A stretch of 64,000 nt of DNA, from NCBI RefSeq assembly GCF_024529975.1, contig NZ_AP024897.1, forward strand, positions 2,108,001-2,172,000. Direction: 5' to 3'. The notes under the pieces are model-generated. The model was given only the letters and a program-made list of their open reading frames with translations. It was not told the origin of the DNA and searched no databases. A program made the translations under genes and the position numbers. This document shows positions 9,486-20,389 of this stretch, one piece after another (position 1 is the first letter of the stretch; each line of letters begins with the position of its first letter). This DNA comes from Vibrio quintilis. GTDB lineage: Bacteria > Pseudomonadota > Gammaproteobacteria > Enterobacterales > Vibrionaceae.

Positions 9486-10022
9486 CTAACCCACAAGGGC
9501 TATCTTTTGTGAATCTGAATTCACACACTCCATCCGGTCATGCATGACTTTTATCGCCTGCCCGAATACGAGTTCTTTACCCGGAGAAAGAATAAATGCC
9601 TCAAGTTCAGCGCTTAAACATAAGCTGGCGCTTTCTCCAACCTCCAGAACGATAAACCGCCCTCTGTTGAACTGATTCGTCAACTGGACAATTTCCCCTT
9701 CCTGAGGCGTGTAATCCGTTGAGCGGGGCTCAAAAAACCAGCTTTTAGGCTGAACTGGTTTATGAAACCGCTTTGAAGCAACACAATTCAAGACCAGCTC
9801 AACCTGTCTGGGTCCGGAATAATCCAGCCCGGCCATGCTTTCGAGAAAGTGTTGATAGTCAGCTGCATCTTCAACGGTAAACTGCGAAGGAGTAAAAGCA
9901 CAGGTAACAAGGACTTTTCGCGGCAGCAGCGTTCTGAAGAGGATATCTTCGCCCAAATCGAGCATCAGATGTCCCTCTTCATCACAGTAGTACCAGTTCC
10001 ACTTATCACTTGGTTTAAGCAT
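9486..10022 (-). CDS. zapC: Cell division protein ZapC
   Basis: A protein of 178 residues. The N-terminus LKPSDKWNWYYCDEEGHLMLDL and the motifs PKSWFF, VVLEVGESASLCL-like and KVMHDRM match ZapC. ZapC binds FtsZ directly and promotes lateral bundling of protofilaments at the Z ring. The gene sits beside pyrD as in E. coli and has its own terminator at 9407-9433. Start ATG 10022 with a GGAAG about 9 bases upstream. Confidence 0.92.
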   Translation of the reverse strand: MLKPSDKWNWYYCDEEGHLMLDLGEDILFRTLLPRKVLVTCAFTPSQFTVEDAADYQHFLESMAGLDYSGPRQVELVLNCVASKRFHKPVQPKSWFFEPRSTDYTPQEGEIVQLTNQFNRGRFIVLEVGESASLCLSAELEAFILSPGKELVFGQAIKVMHDRMECVNSDSQKIALVG

Positions 10023-10120
10023 TCCTAACGGCTTCCAGAAAACGTTGATAAAAATGTAGCGACATCAGAAAAGGCTTCAATAACCTTCTCCTATAAAAGT
10101 CATTTTAAAAGGGGTCAGGC

Positions 10121-10154
10121 AAAAAAAAAGAGGAAACGATATCTCATTTCCTCT
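10121..10154 (-). terminator. pyrD terminator
   Basis: The stem AGAGGAAA/TTTCCTCT (10129-10136, 10147-10154) is followed by a run of nine T on the minus strand (10121-10129). It lies about 40 bp past the pyrD stop. Confidence 0.85.
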
Positions 10155-10194
10155 CATATAATTCAATGTAATTCAGTGTATTAATCGATGATCT

Positions 10195-11205
10195 TTATAG
10201 GTTTTTAACAATATCCCTTACTAGACCAGGTCCATGGTAGATAAAACCAGAGTACACCTGCACCAGTTTTGCCCCGGCCATCATCTTTTCTTTCGCTGAT
10301 ACAAAAGAATCTATTCCACCAACACCGATAATTGGGATCTGCTCTCCTAAGACCTGATGCATCTGTCTGATAACCTCGGTGCTTCTTGACTGTAAAGGTC
10401 TGCCACTCAGCCCACCGGCTTCATTTGCATGCTTCATTCCCATGACGATTGAACGGTCAAGTGTTGTATTGGTCGCGATCACACCATCGATTTGATGTTT
10501 CAGCAGAGCCTGGCATATTTGATCAAGCTCCTGATCACTCAGATCCGGTGCGATCTTCAAAGTCAGCGGCACATATTTATCATATTTAGCTGCGAGTTCA
10601 CGCTGTTTTGATTTCAGTTGAGATAACAAATCATCCAAAGCTTCACCATATTGAAGCGAGCGAAGTCCCGGTGTGTTTGGCGAAGAAATATTCACAGCAA
10701 TATAGCCGGCAGATGAATAAGCTTTATCCATACAGGTCAGGTAATCTTCATGCCCTTTTTCAATTGGCGTATCTTTATTCTTACCAATATTAATCCCGAT
10801 GATTCCGTCATAGCTGGAATGTTCAATATTTTCGAGCAACTGATCAATTCCGAGGTTATTAAACCCCATCCGGTTAATTATCCCTTCAGCTTCAATCAAC
10901 CGGAACAATCTTGGTTTATCGTTGCCCGGTTGTGGACGGGGTGTCACCGTTCCGACTTCTACAAAACCAAACCCCATTGCACCAAATGCATCAATACATT
11001 CACCATTTTTATCCAGACCAGCTGCTAACCCGACCGGATTATTAAATGTGAGTCCCATGCATTCAACAGGACGGTATGGAAGATGCTGGCGATAAAATAA
11101 ATCAAAAGGAGTGCCGGTAAAACGCTTTAAATTCTTGATAGCAAGATCGTGTACTTTCTCTGCGTCTAATTGAAAAAAACCACTTCTGGCGATACGGTAA
11201 AGCAT
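10195..11205 (-). CDS. pyrD: Dihydroorotate dehydrogenase (quinone), class 2
   Basis: A class 2 DHODH of 336 residues that oxidises dihydroorotate to orotate with FMN and membrane quinone, the fourth step of pyrimidine synthesis. The N-terminal amphipathic helix ([20 protein letters not shown]) marks the membrane-associated class. FMN and catalytic motifs are visible: [42 protein letters not shown] (with the catalytic Ser of class 2) and GVGGI near the end. The ATG at 11205 fits the family; the frame is open nine codons further upstream. A GGGG-containing RBS precedes it. Confidence 0.96.
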   Translation of the reverse strand: MLYRIARSGFFQLDAEKVHDLAIKNLKRFTGTPFDLFYRQHLPYRPVECMGLTFNNPVGLAAGLDKNGECIDAFGAMGFGFVEVGTVTPRPQPGNDKPRLFRLIEAEGIINRMGFNNLGIDQLLENIEHSSYDGIIGINIGKNKDTPIEKGHEDYLTCMDKAYSSAGYIAVNISSPNTPGLRSLQYGEALDDLLSQLKSKQRELAAKYDKYVPLTLKIAPDLSDQELDQICQALLKHQIDGVIATNTTLDRSIVMGMKHANEAGGLSGRPLQSRSTEVIRQMHQVLGEQIPIIGVGGIDSFVSAKEKMMAGAKLVQVYSGFIYHGPGLVRDIVKNL

Positions 11206-11216
11206 AATTGCCCCTG

Positions 11217-11243
11217 ATAAAAAAAGCCCCATTAAATGGGGCC
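11217..11243 (-). terminator. gdhB terminator
   Basis: The stem GGCCCCAT/ATGGGGC on the minus strand is followed by a run of seven T (about 11217-11225). It lies between the gdhB stop (11250) and the pyrD start, so pyrD must be transcribed from read-through or from a promoter near the gdhB end. Confidence 0.8.
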
Positions 11244-11249
11244 TTATTA

Positions 11250-14200
11250 TTACTCATTTGACGAACAATTCAAATTTAATAGGGCTAATTCTCTCAAAGC
11301 AACTGAGAATTTTGCAAATTCATGGGCAGAACCCACTTTAAATTCATTTAAAATATTCTCCCAGCGATGCAACGCCTGTTCATTGGCTTCAATCCAGTCA
11401 TCAAGACGCTTTAACTCATCAAAGGCATCATTCATACACTGACAACTCAGCACCTGAGAAGTCAGTTGCCTTTGCTGCCAGTCTAAATCCTCACGATAAG
11501 CAGCTTTCGCCAGTGCCTGCCAGTTATTTTCCACAGCCTGGTGATTGATCTGTTCAAGGAACCAGTGCAGCGACAGACGAACCCCCAGATGAAAATAAAG
11601 TTTTGCCGCCTGAAGAACAGTAATGCCTTTCTCCCGGGCAACAGAACTGATGTCCAGCGCAGAGTTCAGGCTGGACAAACGGGAAACATATCTTGCAGTC
11701 TCTTCATCAATTCCCTGATCAATCCAGCGGATCGCAATTGCATCATGATCACTGATTTCTCTGCCAATCAATACATCATTCAGATTCTCTGTTACCTGAG
11801 TGACATCAGCCTTATACAAAGACACCAGTTCTTCAACAGACTTTTTCCCCATGTGATTACGCAGTAACCAGCGCGACAAACGTCTTAACATTCGGCGAAC
11901 GAAACTGATCATCTCATACTGGACTAAACTTGTAGCCTGATTATCGGCAAGTCTTATTTTTTGCAGGACATCATCAAAATTATATATGTCACGGGCAGCG
12001 CAGTAGGCATTGGTAATTTCGACGACTCCGGCCCCGGTTTCTTCCTGCAGGCGGGAAACAAAATTACATCCCATTTCATTGACCATTTGATTTGCCAGCG
12101 CAGTCGCTATCAATTCTTGTCTCAAGGGGTGACCCGGTAACAAGTCAAGGTAGTTACGACGTAACTCTGATGGGAAATATTCAACTAAATGTGCCGCATG
12201 ATACGCATCATCTGTAATACGAGCTGTTGCCAGTTGTTCTTTCAGAACCATTTTTCCATAAGCAACCAATACAGACAGCTCCGGTCGGGTCAGACCAATG
12301 CCCTGTTTCTCCCGCTCAAGCAATGTTTCATCATCAGGCAGATTTTCAAGCGCCCTGTCCAGAATGTTGTTTTTCTCAAGTGCATGGATAAAACGAATCA
12401 GCTCTTTAACCGTTGTCACGCCGGCAGTTTCTGAAACTGAAAGTGATTCAGACTGACGGTATGCATCAGATAAAACAATATCACCCACTTCATCCTGCAT
12501 TGACTGAAGCAGTTCATTCCGTTTTTTCATGGTGAGATCGCCATTCATCACCAATGAATTTAAAAAGATCTTAATATTGACCTCATTATCGGAACAATCC
12601 ACCCCGCCAACATTATCGACAAAGTCTGTATTCACCCGGCCGCCTTTAAGTGCATATTCAATTCGCCCAAGCTGGGTCATCCCTAAATTACCGCCCTCAC
12701 CAACGATCTTAGCCGACAATTCTGCACCATTAATTCTGACTGCATCATTTGCCCTGTCGCCGACATCAGTATCTGATTCCGCTGATGATTTAACATAAGT
12801 GCCTATGCCGCCATTCCATAATAAGTCAATATCCATTTTAAGAATTAAACGGATGACTTCATTTGGTGGCAATGTTTTCCGGTCTGTATTCAGCATTGAT
12901 CTGATTTCAGCTGATAACGACACTGACTTTGCTTTTCTGGAGAAAACGCCACCGCCCTTGGAAATCAGAGATGTATCATAATCTTCCCACGAAGATCGCG
13001 GTAAATTAAACAGTCGTTCCCGCTCTTTCCAGCTTTTCACTGTATCCGGGTTCGGATCCAGGAATATATGCATGTGGTTAAATGCTGCTAACAACCGGGT
13101 ATGTTTTGACAACAACATACCGTTACCAAATACATCGCCAGCCATGTCGCCAACTGCAGCAACAGTAAATTCTGAACGTTGACAATCTACACCCAGCTCG
13201 CGGAAATGACGTTTCACTGACTCCCATGCACCTTTTGCTGTAATTCCCATAGCTTTATGGTCATACCCATTAGAGCCACCAGAAGCAAAAGCATCTCCCA
13301 GCCAGAATCCGTACTCTTCTGAAACTGAGTTTGCCAGATCAGAGAACGTAGCTGTCCCTTTATCTGCTGCAACCACCAGATATGGATCATCAGGATCATG
13401 GCGCACAACATTTTCCGGTGGTACAACATCACCATCAATGATGTTATCCGTTAAATCCAGTAAGCCACGAATAAACTGACGATAGCAGCGTTGCCCTTCA
13501 GCAAAAATCTCATCACGCTGGCTCATCAAAGGCTGCTTTTTACAAACAAAGCCACCTTTGGCCCCAACCGGCACAATCACAGTATTTTTTACCTGCTGCG
13601 CTTTGACCAGACCTAATATTTCCGTCCGGAAATCTTCCTGCCTGTCAGACCAGCGAAGTCCGCCACGGGCAACTTTCCCGCCACGTAAGTGAACCCCTTC
13701 AATATCTGGTGAGTAAACAAATATTTCATAGGCCGGCACAGGAGCCGGAATATCAGGAATATTTTGTGGATCAAGTTTGAACGATAAACAAGGTTTTGGA
13801 TTCCCGTCTTCGTCCACTTTGAAATAATTGGTCCGCAACGTCGCCTGGATCATTTCCATATAACGACGGATAATCCGATCATCATCGAGACTTTCAACAT
13901 CTTCAAGCTGTTCTGAAATATTATGGATCAACTTTTCAAATAACTGATCGCGTTTTTTCAGCTGGGGATCAAACCGGGTTACGAACAGTTCAACCAGTTT
14001 AGCAGCTAACCGGGGATAATGGTTGAGCGTCTCTTCGATATAATTCTGGCTGAACGGAAAGCCAACCTGGCGCATATATCTTGCGTAAGCCCGCAAAATT
14101 GAAACTTCTCTGCCTGTCAGTGATGCTTCAAGCACTAACCGGTTAAAACCGTCATTTTCCAGACTGCCATTCCAGATGGAAGCAAAAGCCTGTTGAAAAC

Positions 14201-16091
14201 GATCCCGGGCTTCCCGGATATCAATACCGGTATCACTGCGGTGTAACATCGAAAAATCAAGAATCCAGTATACCTGACCGCTTTTCTTTCTGACCTCATA
14301 CGGTGATTCTCTGTTAACACGTAAGCCAAGTTTTTCCAGCATCGGCATCACATCAGACAAATGAATCGGTTCATCCCGGTGATATAATTTCAGCTTCACA
14401 ACTTTTGAGTCCGTTGCCTCTTCCTGAGGACGGTAAAACAGCATTCCTAATTTATTTGTTTCACTCAGAGACTCCAGCCGCTCAATATCAGCCACAGCCG
14501 TACTGGACATCATGGCTTCTTTATATGATCGGGGAAATGCCTGTAAATAATCTTTCGATAAAGGTAATCCTTTGCTTTCTCCCCAGTTTGAAACGATCGC
14601 TTCCGATAAACGATCATCCCAGCTTGTTGATGCTTCCATCAAATTTTGCTCTATCGTCTTCACATCAACATCCATATTATTATTGTCGACCCGCACGATA
14701 TAATGCGTTCTGGCCAGCGGACTCTCTGAAAAGTAAACCGTATACTCGACTTCCTGACCTGAATCGAAATATTCAGCCAGAATTTCCTGAGTCCGGCGTC
14801 TGAGTGCTGTGGTATGTCTGTCTTTTGAGACATAAACCATGCAACTGAAGAAGCGACCAAATGGATCCTTGCGGACAAACAGCCGTAAAAGATCCCGATC
14901 CTGCATCTGAACAACACCCGTACCCACTTCCAGTAACTGTTCTTCCGTTGCCTGAAGCAATTCATCACGCGGATAGTTTTCCAGAATATTATGCAATGCC
15001 TTATAGGCGTACGATCCAACCAGATAACCACTCGCAGAAAGGATCCGCCCCGTTTTCTCACGGATCAAGGGAATAGATTCGATCGTCTGATTGTAGACTG
15101 CCGATGTGTATAAACCGGTAAAGCGGTGTTCACCGATCACATTCCCATCCTGATCAAACTTTTTGATCCCAACGTAATCAGTATATGCCGGCCGGTGAAT
15201 TCTGGATTGTGTATTTCCTTTGGTCAGGATCAACATAAAAGGCTTGGTAGCTTCAAGCCGGGCGGAATCTGAAAATTCAGATAGCTTCACACTCCGTACT
15301 CTGCGGGGCTCAGAAAATAAGCCTAACCCAGGCTCTTTAGTCGGCTGGAGCTCTAAACCCTCATCAGCTCCGGTCAGATCATATTCCTTATAACCCATAA
15401 AGGTGAAATTATGATCAACTAACCAACGTAAGTATTTGATTGTCTCTGCGAAATGTTCCGGAGCAACCGGAATGGTCTTCTGCTGGGTTTCCAGGTGCTG
15501 AATGACATGATTAAGTTGCTCAACCATAGGTTTCCAGTCTTTGACAACCAGCGAAGTATCACTCAGCACCTTGCTCAGTTCTTCACGCAGTGTTTTGATT
15601 TTTTCCTTATCGTTCAGCCTGTCAACTTCAATATGAAACATTGAATACAGAGACCCTTTCCCCTGATTAATACTTGAAATTGTATTATTTTTATTGCGGG
15701 TTGCCTGGGCTGGTCCGTGTAACATCAGGTGGCTTGCCAAATCTAATCTGGCCAACACCATCTTGATGGAATCAACCAGAAAGGGAGAATCAGGAACAAC
15801 GATTTCGACAATCGTATGTGTTGACTGCCAGCCATGCTTACTGACAATCGGATTAAAAACTTTGACGGACTGGGCTGTTGGTTTCACTTCATTCAGATGA
15901 TGCCATAAACTGATCACTGCACCATATAAATCAGATTCAGTCCGGTTCGTCAGATCATTTAACGATACATTTCTGAAAAGATGTTGAGCTAACTGTTTCA
16001 CTACTACATATTGGTCTGATTCCAATTTCTTTTGAATTAATTCGAAGACTTTCTCTACCAAGACTGGTTGCAATGTATCATTCGATCCCAT
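11250..16091 (-). CDS. gdhB: NAD-specific glutamate dehydrogenase, large (180-kDa type)
   Basis: A 1613-residue member of the large bacterial NAD-GDH family, which deaminates glutamate to 2-oxoglutarate for catabolism. The N-terminal half holds ACT-like regulatory regions. The catalytic core shows [14 protein letters not shown] and [12 protein letters not shown] near residues 800-850, and the nucleotide-binding stretch [15 protein letters not shown] near 980. The start ATG 16091 is chosen because a GGAG lies six bases upstream; an ATG four codons earlier (16103) overlaps that RBS. The gene ends in its own terminator. No frameshift is visible across 4.8 kb. Confidence 0.95.
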   Translation of the reverse strand: MGSNDTLQPVLVEKVFELIQKKLESDQYVVVKQLAQHLFRNVSLNDLTNRTESDLYGAVISLWHHLNEVKPTAQSVKVFNPIVSKHGWQSTHTIVEIVVPDSPFLVDSIKMVLARLDLASHLMLHGPAQATRNKNNTISSINQGKGSLYSMFHIEVDRLNDKEKIKTLREELSKVLSDTSLVVKDWKPMVEQLNHVIQHLETQQKTIPVAPEHFAETIKYLRWLVDHNFTFMGYKEYDLTGADEGLELQPTKEPGLGLFSEPRRVRSVKLSEFSDSARLEATKPFMLILTKGNTQSRIHRPAYTDYVGIKKFDQDGNVIGEHRFTGLYTSAVYNQTIESIPLIREKTGRILSASGYLVGSYAYKALHNILENYPRDELLQATEEQLLEVGTGVVQMQDRDLLRLFVRKDPFGRFFSCMVYVSKDRHTTALRRRTQEILAEYFDSGQEVEYTVYFSESPLARTHYIVRVDNNNMDVDVKTIEQNLMEASTSWDDRLSEAIVSNWGESKGLPLSKDYLQAFPRSYKEAMMSSTAVADIERLESLSETNKLGMLFYRPQEEATDSKVVKLKLYHRDEPIHLSDVMPMLEKLGLRVNRESPYEVRKKSGQVYWILDFSMLHRSDTGIDIREARDRFQQAFASIWNGSLENDGFNRLVLEASLTGREVSILRAYARYMRQVGFPFSQNYIEETLNHYPRLAAKLVELFVTRFDPQLKKRDQLFEKLIHNISEQLEDVESLDDDRIIRRYMEMIQATLRTNYFKVDEDGNPKPCLSFKLDPQNIPDIPAPVPAYEIFVYSPDIEGVHLRGGKVARGGLRWSDRQEDFRTEILGLVKAQQVKNTVIVPVGAKGGFVCKKQPLMSQRDEIFAEGQRCYRQFIRGLLDLTDNIIDGDVVPPENVVRHDPDDPYLVVAADKGTATFSDLANSVSEEYGFWLGDAFASGGSNGYDHKAMGITAKGAWESVKRHFRELGVDCQRSEFTVAAVGDMAGDVFGNGMLLSKHTRLLAAFNHMHIFLDPNPDTVKSWKERERLFNLPRSSWEDYDTSLISKGGGVFSRKAKSVSLSAEIRSMLNTDRKTLPPNEVIRLILKMDIDLLWNGGIGTYVKSSAESDTDVGDRANDAVRINGAELSAKIVGEGGNLGMTQLGRIEYALKGGRVNTDFVDNVGGVDCSDNEVNIKIFLNSLVMNGDLTMKKRNELLQSMQDEVGDIVLSDAYRQSESLSVSETAGVTTVKELIRFIHALEKNNILDRALENLPDDETLLEREKQGIGLTRPELSVLVAYGKMVLKEQLATARITDDAYHAAHLVEYFPSELRRNYLDLLPGHPLRQELIATALANQMVNEMGCNFVSRLQEETGAGVVEITNAYCAARDIYNFDDVLQKIRLADNQATSLVQYEMISFVRRMLRRLSRWLLRNHMGKKSVEELVSLYKADVTQVTENLNDVLIGREISDHDAIAIRWIDQGIDEETARYVSRLSSLNSALDISSVAREKGITVLQAAKLYFHLGVRLSLHWFLEQINHQAVENNWQALAKAAYREDLDWQQRQLTSQVLSCQCMNDAFDELKRLDDWIEANEQALHRWENILNEFKVGSAHEFAKFSVALRELALLNLNCSSNE

Positions 16092-16325
16092 AGCAAACTC
16101 CATATTTAATTGTAATTGTTTTTGTTATCAATTCATGTAAAGCATAGTTTGAAAAACACGAATTCATTAAATTATGAAGTAATTTACCGGGACTAATCCA
16201 CAACTATTCATTGAAAATGAGAGGCAGAATTGTTTGAAGAATTATTTGAAAAATTACACAGAAAATTAATCACTCATCCCTTTGTTATCCGGGATAAAAA
16301 ACAATCAGATTTACAACAGTTTTTA

Positions 16326-16547
16326 CTATCTGAGAAACTCCAGACGAATAAATTTATGATGCTCATCTGTAGTTAAACGATAGCGTCCCTTTAAACCCAG
16401 CTGAGTCAGAAATGGTCTGAAATGAACGGCGGGCAACTGTAGTTTCAGACCATGATCTGTAATGACCAAAATGGAACTTGCCTGACCCGAATAATATGAA
16501 AGGTAATCATGATAAGAGATATTCAGAGAAAAATAGTAATACTTCAT
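16326..16547 (-). CDS. DUF2835 family small protein
   Basis: A 73-residue protein beginning MKYYYFSLNISYHDYLSYY and ending LTTDEHHKFIRLEFLR. The pattern (YYFSLNIS, IQ/LPAxHFRPFL, GRYRLTxDxxxKF) is that of DUF2835, a small uncharacterised gamma-proteobacterial family. It is basic and soluble with no membrane segment. It lies between pepN and gdhB on the same strand. No strong ribosome binding site is visible before the ATG at 16547. Confidence 0.8.
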   Translation of the reverse strand: MKYYYFSLNISYHDYLSYYSGQASSILVITDHGLKLQLPAVHFRPFLTQLGLKGRYRLTTDEHHKFIRLEFLR

Positions 16548-16558
16548 AAATTATAAAC

Positions 16559-16596
16559 AGGTGATGTCCGGGGTCTGTTCCTCCGTCACATCACCT
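16559..16596 (-). other. Hairpin between pepN and the DUF2835 gene
   Basis: An inverted repeat AGGTGATGT (16559-16567) and ACATCACCT (16588-16596) with a 20-base loop. On the minus strand it follows the pepN stop and is succeeded only by a mixed A/T stretch. It may be a weak pepN terminator or an mRNA-processing structure ahead of the DUF2835 start. Confidence 0.5.
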
Positions 16597-16619
16597 TTCC
16601 CTAAGCTCCTGAAAAATTT

Positions 16620-19232
16620 TTAGATGTCTAAAGCTTTGGCGACTTTTTCATATAGATCTTTCGCAAGGTTATCCATATTTAAAAGCGTTTCCAATTCCTG
16701 TTTCATCAAAGCCTGTCTGTCTTTATCATAGCGCTTGAACTTCAGTAAAGGATCAACCATACGGGATGCAACCTGAGGATTAGTCGTATTCAGCTGCTGT
16801 AAAATTTTCCCGGCAAACTGATATCCGGAACCTGACTTATCATGGAATCTTTTTGGATTGAAATTCAAAAATGAACCAATCAAGCTTCTGATCCGATTTG
16901 GATTCTTCATGGTAAACGCTTCATGTTCCATCGAATCATAGATGACGGACAATACATCTTCTGCAGGATTTTGTCCCTGAAGATTGAACCATTTGTCCAT
17001 CACTAATCCATCATGTTTCCACTGATTACTGTAGTCTTGCATCAGTGTTTCGCGGCAACTCAATCCAGCCTGATTGGCTGCAGTCATAGCAGCAATGACA
17101 TCTGTCATACTCAGCGCTTTTTGATACTGATCTTGTACCAGCTCATTGCCTTCTTCCGTATACGCCAGATAAGAAAGACACGTATTTCTGAGGGCTCGTT
17201 GCCCGATTGCTTCATGCTCAATAGAATAATCTGATTGCTCAAGCTGATGATACACAGTTGAAAAATCCTGTTTTAATGCTTGTGACAGCTCAACTTTCAT
17301 AGCTTTGAGTACTGTCGTGATGCTGTCGACATCCACTTCATCAAACCAGCCGGAAACTTCATTGAAATTAGGTAATGAAAGCATTTCTGCAATAAACGCC
17401 GGTTCAGCCACCTGATCCAGCAAGACTCCCCTGAATGCAGCAACCACACCCTCTGAAATGGTGATGTCCTGATTGTTTTGAACGCTTTCTACATTCTGGC
17501 GAATATATTTGCCCAATAACATCTGACCTGCATCCCAACGGGCAAAATCATTTTTAGCATGAACCATTAAGAACATTAACTCTTCATCACTATAATCGTA
17601 AGAGAGTTTGACCGGTGCTGAGAATTCACCGAGTAATGACGGAACAGGTTTTTCATAAACATTTTCAAATACAAACGTTTGTTCTGACTCAGTCACATTA
17701 AGAATATCAGAAAGATTTTTACCGTTACATTGTAACTTAATAATCTGCCCTGCTGAATCATAAAGCTCGGTTTTAAGCGGAATATGCTGGGCCTGCTTTT
17801 CTTCCTGATCAGTTGTCGGCGCAGTATGCTGCCTGACATGCAGAGAAAAACGCTTTTCTGCCTCTGAATATTCGCCGGAAACAGTCAACTCCGGCGTTCC
17901 GGACTGGCTGTACCATAATCGGAATTGTTGTAAATCAATACCGGAAGCATCTTCCATCGCAGACACAAAATCTTCACAGGTTGCAGCTGTTCCGTCATGA
18001 CGTTCAAAGTACAATTTCATCCCTTTCTGGAAATTATCTTCACCCAGTAAAGTATGAATCATCCGAATGACTTCACTTCCTTTCTCATAGACGGTCAATG
18101 TATAGAAGTTATTCATTTCAATCACTTTATCCGGACGAATCGGATGTGACATCGGGGAGGCATCTTCTGCAAACTGAGGACCACGAATCAACCGGACACT
18201 TTGAATACGATTGACAGAACGAGAGCCTAAATCCGATGAAAATTCCTGGTCACGGAATACAGTCAGGCCTTCTTTCAGGCTAAGCTGGAACCAGTCACGA
18301 CAAGTGACCCGGTTACCGGTCCAGTTATGAAAATATTCATGGCCGATAATAGACTCAATGTTCAGATAATCATTATCGGTCGCGGTCTGATCATTCGCCA
18401 GAACGTACTTCGAATTGAAAATATTCAACCCTTTGTTTTCCATTGCACCCATGTTGAAGAAATCAACAGCGACGACCATGTAAATATCAAGGTCATACTC
18501 AAGTCCAAAACGTTCTTCATCCCATTGCATCGCATTGATTAACGACAGCATTGCATGGGTTGCTCTTTCCCGGTTTCCTTTATCGACAAAAACTTCCAAA
18601 GTCACCTGCCGGCCTGACTTCGTCTTGTATTGTTCCTGCAATAAATCAAAATCACCGGCAACAAGAGCAAACAAGTAAGCTGGTTTCGGATGCGGATCTT
18701 GCCAGCGAACCCATGATGCACCATCTTCAGTTTCACCTTCGTCGATTTTATTCCCGTTACTCAACAGATAAGGATATTTTTCCCGATCCGCAACAACAAT
18801 TGTGGTTGTATAGCGTGCAAGGACATCGGGCCGGTCCTGATAATAGGTAATCCGGCGGAAACCTTCTGCTTCACATTGAGTACAATAAGCCTGACCGGAA
18901 ATATACAAACCTTCTAGTGCCGTATTGGTTGATGGGTTGATGACTGTTTCTATCCGGAGCTCAAATTTTTCTTCCGGTAGAGAAGAAAGTTCCAACCCTG
19001 TATCAGTCACTTTATAGTCTGTCCATGACTGATCATTAATATGTAAGCTAACCAGCTCCAGGTTTTCTCCGTCTAAAACTAATTGATTGGTATTTTCTAA
19101 CTGACGAACCTGAGATACCGCAATCACCCGGGTCCTTTCTTCATGAAGGTAAAAGGTCAAATCAATATCGGTGATGGTATGAGAAGGCGATTGATAATCT
19201 TTACGATACTTAGCTTGAAGCTCAGATGCCAT
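16620..19232 (-). CDS. pepN: Aminopeptidase N
   Basis: An 870-residue M1-family zinc aminopeptidase that removes N-terminal residues from peptides in the cytosol. The zinc site HEYFH (near residue 297) with the downstream Glu in KEGLTVFRDQEF is intact, as is the substrate-binding GAMEN motif (MGAMENKGLNIFN). Length and termini (AKYRKDYQSPSHTITDIDLTF) match E. coli PepN. Start ATG 19232. The upstream gap carries a Vibrio-type hairpin repeat (19326-19372). Confidence 0.97.
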   Translation of the reverse strand: MASELQAKYRKDYQSPSHTITDIDLTFYLHEERTRVIAVSQVRQLENTNQLVLDGENLELVSLHINDQSWTDYKVTDTGLELSSLPEEKFELRIETVINPSTNTALEGLYISGQAYCTQCEAEGFRRITYYQDRPDVLARYTTTIVVADREKYPYLLSNGNKIDEGETEDGASWVRWQDPHPKPAYLFALVAGDFDLLQEQYKTKSGRQVTLEVFVDKGNRERATHAMLSLINAMQWDEERFGLEYDLDIYMVVAVDFFNMGAMENKGLNIFNSKYVLANDQTATDNDYLNIESIIGHEYFHNWTGNRVTCRDWFQLSLKEGLTVFRDQEFSSDLGSRSVNRIQSVRLIRGPQFAEDASPMSHPIRPDKVIEMNNFYTLTVYEKGSEVIRMIHTLLGEDNFQKGMKLYFERHDGTAATCEDFVSAMEDASGIDLQQFRLWYSQSGTPELTVSGEYSEAEKRFSLHVRQHTAPTTDQEEKQAQHIPLKTELYDSAGQIIKLQCNGKNLSDILNVTESEQTFVFENVYEKPVPSLLGEFSAPVKLSYDYSDEELMFLMVHAKNDFARWDAGQMLLGKYIRQNVESVQNNQDITISEGVVAAFRGVLLDQVAEPAFIAEMLSLPNFNEVSGWFDEVDVDSITTVLKAMKVELSQALKQDFSTVYHQLEQSDYSIEHEAIGQRALRNTCLSYLAYTEEGNELVQDQYQKALSMTDVIAAMTAANQAGLSCRETLMQDYSNQWKHDGLVMDKWFNLQGQNPAEDVLSVIYDSMEHEAFTMKNPNRIRSLIGSFLNFNPKRFHDKSGSGYQFAGKILQQLNTTNPQVASRMVDPLLKFKRYDKDRQALMKQELETLLNMDNLAKDLYEKVAKALDI

Positions 19233-19325
19233 ATTAAATCCTTAGCTCTTTATAATAGATTAAAACATAAACCGGAGAGGCTCCCTCTCCTCAAAATAAT
19301 TCCGGATAATGTAAAGTCTCAGAAA

Positions 19326-19372
19326 TATACCCAAACAACCTGAAGATGTAATATCCGGGATGTTTGGGTATA
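19326..19372. repeat. Hairpin repeat, copy 1 (TATACCCAAACA arms)
   Basis: Perfect 12-base inverted arms TATACCCAAACA (19326-19337) and TGTTTGGGTATA (19361-19372) around a 23-base core. The left 18 bases, TATACCCAAACAACCTGA, are identical to the left end of copy 2 about 200 bp away. It lies upstream of pepN. I recall similar elements as frequent intergenic repeats in Vibrio genomes. Confidence 0.8.
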
Positions 19373-19523
19373 AAGCGAATGGCGTTTAACTCATCCAGAC
19401 TTGAATATACAACCTGACCTACTCTAGATGATTTGCTTAAAATTCTCAATTGATATGAAAATTATCCAGCTGTTTTTTAGTCAACTCACCATTGGATTTC
19501 AGGGACTGCTAACCCTAAACTGA
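19373..19523. other. Intergenic segment between two hairpin repeats
   Basis: Together with the flanking repeats this makes a 368-bp gap (19233-19600) between pepN and the next gene. I see no ORF here. The pepN promoter is presumably in or near it. Confidence 0.5.
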
Positions 19524-19593
19524 TATACCCAAACAACCTGATGCACCTTTCGGCTGTACGCTGAACCCTGCATCTTCAGGTTGCTTGGGTATA
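19524..19593. repeat. Hairpin repeat, copy 2 (TATACCCAAACAACCTGA arms)
   Basis: 18-base arms: TATACCCAAACAACCTGA (19524-19541) and TCAGGTTGCTTGGGTATA (19576-19593), pairing with one mismatch, around a 34-base core. It begins 7 bp after the stop of the minus-strand gene ending at 19601, so it may also act as its 3' hairpin. It shares its left 18 bases with copy 1. Confidence 0.85.
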
Positions 19594-19600
19594 GTCAGGA

Positions 19601-20272
19601 TTAATAGATCCTTCTTAATGTCGCAAGAATTGCCCCATCTTCAAGATTCAAGACCATCTGATTCGCATCCAGCTCAAACTTTGCATCATGTTCTCCTCCC
19701 TCAAATAAAAAAACCAGGTGATCTTTCTCTGTATAATAAACGCCCTGGTGGACAACTTCTTTTCCTTTATTGTCCTGGACTTTAATTGAAAAAAGAAAAT
19801 CAGGTTGCAATACAAGCTGAAGCTGCTCAACGCCTGTATCAATCCTTTCAAATCCGGAAATCTGGTAACTTTCCCATACGCCAACCAGTGAACGGGATAA
19901 TGCTTTATAGAAAATAACACCATTCAGCATCAGCTGATTATGTGTTGTTGAGTACGAATAAACCTGAGGTGTTAATGTTTTTGCCCCAAGAGTTAATGTA
20001 GTCTCGTCCGCCGTATAATCACCTTCCCAATATTCGACAGAACTATCTTTTTTATGAATTTGAACCGCGAACATATAGCTCGACTTTAGCTGTAACCGTA
20101 TGGAGAGATAATCTTCTGTATCATTTCCGGATAATGTATTGACAAGGTGCCAGTCTCCAATCAAAAAAGGAAAATCGAACTGGGTTAAGTCTTGCTCTTT
20201 TTCCATTTGCATCCCTGCTACCTGACCCGAAAAAATCAGGCAGAGAATTACAACATACTTCCCTATATTCAT
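19601..20272 (-). CDS. Exported protein of unknown function with two similar halves
   Basis: A 223-residue protein I do not recognise. A signal peptide (MNIGKYVVILCLIFSGQVAG) predicts export. The rest appears to be two tandem beta-rich units: FLIGDWHLVNTLSG...EYWEGDYTADETTLTL (about 35-120) and SLVGVWESYQISGFER...VHQGVYYTEKDHLVFL (about 127-222). Each opens with a G-x-W motif and has a G-x-Y-x-x-x-x-x-x-L segment, reminiscent of small calycin/lipocalin-like barrels, though that is only pattern resemblance. It sits between pepN and prc. There is no lipobox Cys. Confidence 0.65.
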   Translation of the reverse strand: MNIGKYVVILCLIFSGQVAGMQMEKEQDLTQFDFPFLIGDWHLVNTLSGNDTEDYLSIRLQLKSSYMFAVQIHKKDSSVEYWEGDYTADETTLTLGAKTLTPQVYSYSTTHNQLMLNGVIFYKALSRSLVGVWESYQISGFERIDTGVEQLQLVLQPDFLFSIKVQDNKGKEVVHQGVYYTEKDHLVFLFEGGEHDAKFELDANQMVLNLEDGAILATLRRIY

Positions 20273-20340
20273 GACAACATCCCCTGCTTTTCTTTAAGCA
20301 TAGGCATCACTGGCAAGAATGCGAAATTGAAAAGGTAATA

Positions 20341-20368
20341 AAAAGGCGGACAGTTTACCTGTCCGCCT
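20341..20368 (-). terminator. prc terminator
   Basis: The stem AGGCGGACAG/CTGTCCGCCT (20344-20353, 20359-20368) has a 5-base loop and a short T run on the minus strand. It lies 22 bp past the prc stop. Confidence 0.85.
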
Positions 20369-20389
20369 GAGAAGTGAAAATAATTAATC

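Noticed and set aside
14660..15061. Long open frame inside gdhB in another minus-strand frame
   Set aside because: It is a shadow of the gdhB coding sequence; its translation is Arg/Trp/Ile-biased and without motifs.
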